Assembly: GCA_001414345.1 (NCBI GenBank)
Contig: LLCB01000039.1
Coordinates: 213,538-277,537 of the forward strand
Length of the DNA: 64,000 nt
Source of the DNA: Hymenoscyphus infarciens
Taxonomy: Eukaryota; Ascomycota; Leotiomycetes; Helotiales; Helotiaceae
Direction of reading: 5' to 3'
The notes under the pieces are model-generated. The model searched no databases. It was not told the DNA's origin and saw only the letters and a list, made by a program, of their open reading frames with translations. Each line of letters starts with the position of its first letter. Position 1 is the first letter of the stretch. This document shows positions 58,504 through 64,000 of the stretch, piece by piece. Position numbers and translations under genes: made by a program.

Positions 58504-58749
58504 TCCTGGCTCCTCGTGTACGAGCCGATTTTAGTACAGGCTCGTGTCTATAACACCCTACCTTGTTAGGTTTTAACGAGAGGAAAGAAAACTATAAAAA
58601 ATACGAAATACGATTTTAAAGAAGCTGATTAATCTTGGAGTCGATACTTGTAATTTTTAGATTCGTTGTTGTGGTTTTATTCAAGTAGTTATAACAGTGC
58701 AGGAATGTACTAAAATCGGCGGATCGTCTCGTACACGAGGAGCCTGGGA
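58504..58749. mobile_element. 246-bp MITE, TA-flanked
   Basis: The left end TCCTGGCTCCTCGTGTACGA is mirrored at the right end (reverse complement TCCCAGGCTCCTCGTGTACG). Both arms continue to a shared CCGATTTTAGTAC after a short indel in the right arm. TA dinucleotides flank it at 58502-58503 and 58750-58751, fitting a Tc1/mariner-type insertion. The interior is AT-rich and noncoding. Confidence 0.78.
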
Positions 58750-61226
58750 TATTCTGATATTCGATCATACCCGTTCACGACGGATCTTCCTTCTTCTATT
58801 CAGAGAATTATTCCGGTCTTTTTCTGTGTTCAACTGCAGCCCTTATTAATTTCAGTCGGAACTTCCTCTCCGGGTTCCTTCATTATATGTGGTAAGGTTA
58901 AGAGAATCTAATGAATATTCAATGCTACCGGCTCAAAGTCCCACATATGAGATCATTGTATGAATTACGCCGAAGCCCACGCATGGTTTCAAGCGATTTT
59001 TTTCTCTTTCTTTATAGGAAAATTTTCCTATTGTTTGTTTCATCGCCTGTCGTTGCAGAGATTATTACCAAAGAACGAATTGAGTGGGCCGGTTAAGTAA
59101 CCCTTGACTGATAGGCTGAAGGAAGAGGGTAACGCCTCTCTTTTTTTCCACAGAAAAAGCTGCTGGATCTACCATTTTCCTTGCTGCGTTTGTGTTTCAG
59201 GCAAAGTACAGGGCGTAAGGGTACAACATTGTCATTGACGCGGCTTCAAGCTTTAGCAACCATTTGCCTACCTCTCTTGGTATTTTTCTCGGTTCGTTTG
59301 GACATGTAACAAACGCGGTCCGAATAACGTTCTACCAGCAATATGATATCCATGATTCAACATGCCAGTTCTGAGATGCAGATTTTCCGATTGTCAATTG
59401 ATGATTTGTGGACCGATGTTTGAGGTAACGACATCAAATCAGTACAAGGTTTACCGTTGCACCTGTCAGTTTGAAAAGAAAACACTAGTGAGCTGACTTG
59501 TGACAACGGGACAAGCATCATGAATACATCAGATACTTAGCGTATGCTGTCTGTGGGAAGAGGTCATAGCAAGCGGGACGGGAGGTGCACATACTGGTGG
59601 CATGCAAAGACATCAAGGTGGCTTAGCTTTGTACTTTCTTGATTTAGAGTTTGTTTTGGTCTTCAGATGATTATCACAAGCTTATTGTTTCAGATGGCTT
59701 CTGATGAAGGTGGCGAAAGAGGGTGGAATATGTTTTCCGATGCAATCGAAGTGTTCTTATCCAATGGAAGTGTTCGTATCCGGATTACTTGTTACGTGAA
59801 TGAGACAATTGATCCTGCTTGGTCTAGGGTCTTGAAATTTTGGTATGTGGAGTCACATGACATTCTTGTGCTTCGGGTCACGTGACTTGGTTATTGATTA
59901 CCCGGGCCTTTCCATTGTGTGTGTTCGGCAATGAGGTTTGCGACACTTTTTCGTGGTAATACCACGAGTTCTAGTGTTTGTGCTTTGTACTTAGATAGAG
60001 CGGAGTTCTTCACTTACTTCTGAATGAACATTTCCTGTCAGGTTGGAAACGAAATATGCAAGTTCAAGATGGGTTCACAGTCTCAAATCCATCAATTCAG
60101 GAAACCCAGGGAGTATTTTCTAAAACTTAACATGGCGTAGCTACCTTTATGAGAGTGGAGCAAATGGAGACTATAAAATTGGGGGCTAGTAGTATTCTAG
60201 TTAGCCATTAAAAAATTGAACGGTGGTACCTCTAACGGGTATGGAACTGAGCAATTGAGTGCCAATTACGAGTCAAGCTTTCATCTAGTATTATTTATAC
60301 ATGAATATATTTTGAGCTGATAGGAGACGGGAATATGCTTTAGTAGTTTTGTTTGTAGTTATATGATTCTAAGGCGTTGGTATCGATTTCCTTGCGGCTG
60401 TCAAATCCCCTCGACAAATAATAAAGAATATTATTGGAGTACTCTTGTATATGTACTTCTCGTCAAGGAAACAACCATGATTTCTATTGTAACTCGACCA
60501 GATATAAGTGATATAAGTGAACTAGTAAGTAGCACGCCCGAACCACGCAGTCGGCCTTTACTATATTCTGACTAAACCTGGATCTCGGTTTTCGCGGGAT
60601 TTATAGGTACTAAGCGGTGTTCTGGTTTACCGTAACTAAAAGAAAGAAGAAGTATTAAAAAACACATATGGATTTTGTGCCATGACTGCCCTCTATGTGT
60701 AAGAGAATTGGTAGCTTCCGGTTACTTCAAGCTTTACTAACAGACGTGCCATCAGGTCTTCATCCCCCCCCCCGTTAGTAAATGACAATTTTGGTGGGGT
60801 AAGTGAAATGATTATATTCAGTTGATTTCATCAAGCTAAAAACCATTGATATTTTCGGTAAAGCAATTACATACTTCCTCTCCTCGGTAATTATTTTCAG
60901 TAAAAGGTGTTTACTAACTATTTTATGGGGAAACAGATATAAGGATATAAGTCGCAATCATTGAGTCTTGCTGTATATCAAGAGGTATGGAATATTGGTC
61001 AGGAACAGCGGGACTGTTCGAGAAGACGCCTATTACTGTGTATAGATTTAGGAAAAAGGAGATGTGCATTCTCGAAATTTCAACGAAACTTTTTCCATTA
61101 TGTTTCTTTTGCTTGCAACTGCAATGAAGCTCAATTCGCTTCTGAAATTCGACAGCAACTAGAGAATCGACATTAGGAATATTGTACAATAGAATTGTGA
61201 ACACAAAACGAACAGCTTGACTAATA
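58750..61226. other. 2.5-kb region without a supported gene
   Basis: Only short frames are present, such as 59667-59885. A C-tract lies at 60764-60773. No RNA gene or element is recognised. Confidence 0.35.
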
Positions 61227-61852
61227 GGGCGTCCTGAAAGTATAAAAGTCCAAAAACGACTAAATCGTAAATTGTAAATCGTAAAAGTTAAGTATTTGTA
61301 GCTAGATTAACTAAAGCCTCTAAGAGCTATAGCTAATTGTGAATTATATTATACTGTTTACTTACTCTCTTACTCCTTATCCTATTCTTTTATAAATTAC
61401 GTATACCGAGAGAATATAAGTAAGAATAGAGGTGAGAGTAGAGGATAGAGAAGGTAAGAGAGTAAAAGAGTAAGAATATAAGCAAACATTTCAAAAGAAA
61501 GTTTTTCCTAGCATAGGTAAGAGGAGTTTAGCTAATATAGTAAACAATTCCCTCTCTTCCCCTCTTCCTCACTCACACACACACACTCTCTCTCAGTAAA
61601 GATATAATAGTAAGGAGACGATAGCGAGGGTACGTTATTACTACTATATATACAATACTTATTATCTCTTACTATTCTTTAATTAGCTAGTTGCTGTAGT
61701 TAAGACTGTCTAATCTTAATATAGAGAGAGAGAGGAGAAAGAGAGAGAGGGAATTTAATTATTCTCTTTTTTACTTATAGAGAGTAACATAATCTTGCGA
61801 TTTGCGCTTTACGATTTAGTTGTTTTTGGACTTTTGTAGATTTAGGATGCCG
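61227..61852. mobile_element. 626-bp AT-rich MITE, TA-flanked
   Basis: The left end GGGCGTCCTGAAAGTATAAA and the inverted right end (CGGCATCCTAAATCTACAAA) continue in parallel through AAGTCCAAAAACGACTAAAT and further, giving arms of about 65 bp. The differences between arms are mainly transitions. TA flanks both ends (61225-61226, 61853-61854). The interior contains CA/CT and AG-rich simple sequence (61575-61600, 61720-61750) and no coding frame. Confidence 0.78.
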
Positions 61853-61854
61853 TA

Positions 61855-63799
61855 ACTAAGGAGTATCACCTAGAGTTGGTCTCTGACTTTAAGAACTCAG
61901 CCAGGCAACCTATCGTATGAAGATGAATTGTCTTTGGAACATTTGCTGTCCTGGCGGAACATCCTGGTTTATTGTTTATCATCGTCAACACAAGTTACAC
62001 AAGTTATACAACTCTACTCCTTGATTTTCCAAAAAGTCCTGGTGAAAGTTTTGCGCAACGGCATTTCAAGTCCGGGAAGAATATCTTTAGCTCCTCTCAA
62101 CCTCCACCTCCACCTCAAGAGACATCTTTTCCAGCTCCATCTGCTTGATCCAGAGCTGCTGTGGATATACTCAAGCGATGTAATGAAGGACACCCTAATA
62201 CTAGATGACGATAGGAACAACAGAAGAGATGGATTGGAGAACACTCTCCAAGTCTATCCCACTCGCTCCACAAGACGGCTGAGGAAACTGGGGGTTTCTC
62301 CTCTTACTTCTTCTCCTTTGCCGCCTTGCGCATCGCCTGAGCAGACAGTTGCATTTTCCAGACTTCATTCTGTACTCGACCATCCTGGTCTTTTGGATAG
62401 AAGTATGTACGTCCGTACGGCACTCTCCTGGTTAACTTTCGTTTGCATTTGGTTTGAGAGCTATATGCTACATTTTCCTGAGTTGAGTTCGCGGCTAAAA
62501 ACAAACAAGGAAATACTTTATTTTGAAAAGCCCGTATAATATACAATTCGCAGTCCTGTCCGATAGTTCATCTTTGAACTTGAGCAGTTGAAAAGTCCAC
62601 TATTTGGAATATGAGAAGGGAAGCACCAGTAAGTAGTAAACGTTGGACCTTATTCTATATATAAAAAGAAAAGTTACATTAACTATAGCTCTCATTCTTC
62701 CTTTAACATAGCTTTACTTAAGATATAGACTAACTACTCACAAGAGACAGTCCATGCTTCAATAACGAATGGGAAAGAGACCCTTATGGAGGAGTTTGTG
62801 AATTTCTCTATACCAAATCCTTCCTTCTTAACTCCAACTTGGAACTAGTTCATTTCATACAATTTCTTGTTTCACGATCAGGATGGAATAGTTCAAAAAC
62901 GGAGATCTTAGAAGTCGGTGTTGCTAGTGTCGATTCCTTGGCTGCTGTCAATTCTCAGATGAACCCCTGTTAAAATTCGTAGGTTAATAAGAAATGTAGA
63001 CAACAACATCGAAGACAGGAAAATTACAGGCTCATAACTTCTTCATGCTACACTGTCAAAGTGGCTTATCCGGGAGGTTCTCAATGTCTGGTTGATTGAA
63101 CCCCCTTATGCACGAGTTATTCCCGGAGTCTCGGAAAAGAACGAATCTTGGTGTGCTCGTCCTCGGTGGTATTGCCTGGGCGTTTCTCCAGAGCCTGCTA
63201 TGTTTCGAATTTGGCTCGTAAAGATAGTCGAAAGTTAAGCAGTTGAAGTATAATTCTATGAAGAACACTCCTCGGCATTTATAGACTATTTCTATGCGGA
63301 AGGTATTCAAGTTCTACGGTCTTTTTAAGAAGAATCCGGCTGGCAAGATAAATTTTGCCAGACGACCGAGAATTGAAAACACAATTTGGTAGATAAACAG
63401 GATTTATAAAGAGTGCAAAAGGTCTTGATGAACGTGTAGTAGTAGTCGTTTACATTGTGCGACTACTTCAAATTGAAAGACCTACAAAGACAGTATATTT
63501 CATGATAGGTGATAAAAAGTGAAAGTAAAATCAACTGAAATCCAGGTCTAGCTCAACAACAACCGAGCTCCTCTCCATCTTGAAAACCCCCCTATTATAT
63601 TCCCGTCCAATCACCACGGCAAATTCAGCTGGCCTACCGAAGAAGAAAAATAAGTGGTTCCCCAATGGAAACGCAACAAAACCATAGGCCGTCGCGTTTC
63701 AAGCGACGAAGGCCGTCTTGCCAGGCAACGATTTCCTTATTTTGTTCCAAATAAAATGACTCAACTTGCTGTCGAGTTCAGAATTATCGTCGATAGAAC
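61855..63799. other. 1.9-kb region without a supported gene
   Basis: The longest frame (61928-62539, 203 codons) has no ordered family signature and competes with open frames on the other strand. I do not call it. Confidence 0.35.
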
Positions 63800-63801
63800 T
63801 A

Positions 63802-64000
63802 ATCGTTCGGCTCCACTTCTCACCTAATCCGCTTCGCGTATTGGGTGAGGGAGGGCAATACGATAAAACCAGCAATACGACCACTTTTAGTTTACACCAA
63901 AATACGTTATTTTTAAAAATATATAACAAAACAACAACGCTTTATTATATTCTAATTTTAATTAGAGTCTCTTATTTTAAACTTAATAAATAGAAATATA
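63802..64000. mobile_element. Terminus of a second TIR transposon, running off the window
   Basis: A TA at 63800-63801 is followed by ATCGTTCGG and then CACCTAATCCGCTTCGCGTA with further sequence to about 63891. This is the same terminal repeat as the element at 15722-18078 but with C and G retained where that copy has T and A. Beyond the TIR the two diverge, and the sequence is AT-rich to the window end. It may be a non-autonomous relative or a differently rearranged copy. Confidence 0.78.

Noticed and set aside
60764..60800. Possible third copy of the C-run MITE family
   Set aside because: The C-tract and AGTAAATG resemble the element at 19586, but there is no CTATC end, no TA flank and no partner arm.
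61928..62539. 203-codon plus frame
   Set aside because: Irregular composition, no family, overlapping open frames on both strands; the apparent start is not supported by a leader or splice context.

Overview
The window reads as nuclear DNA of a filamentous ascomycete (Pezizomycotina; Leotiomycetes is my guess and is not proven by the sequence). The reasons are many 45-100 nt introns with GT..CTAAC..AG signals, a HET-domain gene, a KIN4-type kinase, GWT1, SSN6 and UMP1 homologues, and transposon copies mutated only by C-to-T and G-to-A changes, as repeat-induced point mutation (RIP) produces. Coding exons were placed by joining reading frames at splice signals and checking that each total is a multiple of three.

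Layout. 1-6.9 kb: a decayed FAD-linked oxidoreductase, an intact secreted LVIVD/choice-of-anchor-B protein (minus), a 91-bp MITE, a small conserved gene of unknown function and a doubtful 92-codon ORF. 7.4-14.9 kb: a housekeeping block with ribosomal protein L3 (minus, with an 8-nt microexon), the TPR corepressor Ssn6/Cyc8 (minus) and, diverging from it, the proteasome assembly factor Ump1. 15.7-18.1 kb: a 2.36-kb AT-rich, RIP-degraded DNA transposon. 18.1-23.2 kb: a gene-poor stretch with two MITEs and short tandem repeats. 23.2-25.4 kb: a ten-exon membrane oxidoreductase of the TmpA/ferric-reductase-like type. 25.9-31.9 kb: a MITE, a broken HET gene, a cupin gene with one in-frame stop and a small unknown gene with one in-frame stop. 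32.5-36.5 kb: a conserved unknown protein (minus) divergent from GWT1 (plus). 40-46 kb: a KIN4-like kinase and a metallo-beta-lactamase-fold protein. 51.9-53.6 kb: a processive family 2 glycosyltransferase of the Cps1/hyaluronan-synthase type (minus). 53.6-64 kb: no convincing gene, but two TA-flanked MITEs and, at the right edge, the end of a second, less mutated relative of the 15.7-kb transposon.

The intact genes serve core functions (translation, transcriptional repression, proteasome assembly, GPI-anchor and polysaccharide synthesis, mitotic signalling) and do not form one pathway. The accessory material consists of mobile-element relics and genes in different stages of decay. I found no CRISPR-like array, biosynthetic cluster or clear novel multi-gene system. 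The most notable items are several families of TA-flanked MITEs, a small palindromic element with a recurring half-site, the L3 microexon, and two adjacent genes that each carry a single stop codon in otherwise coherent reading frames.
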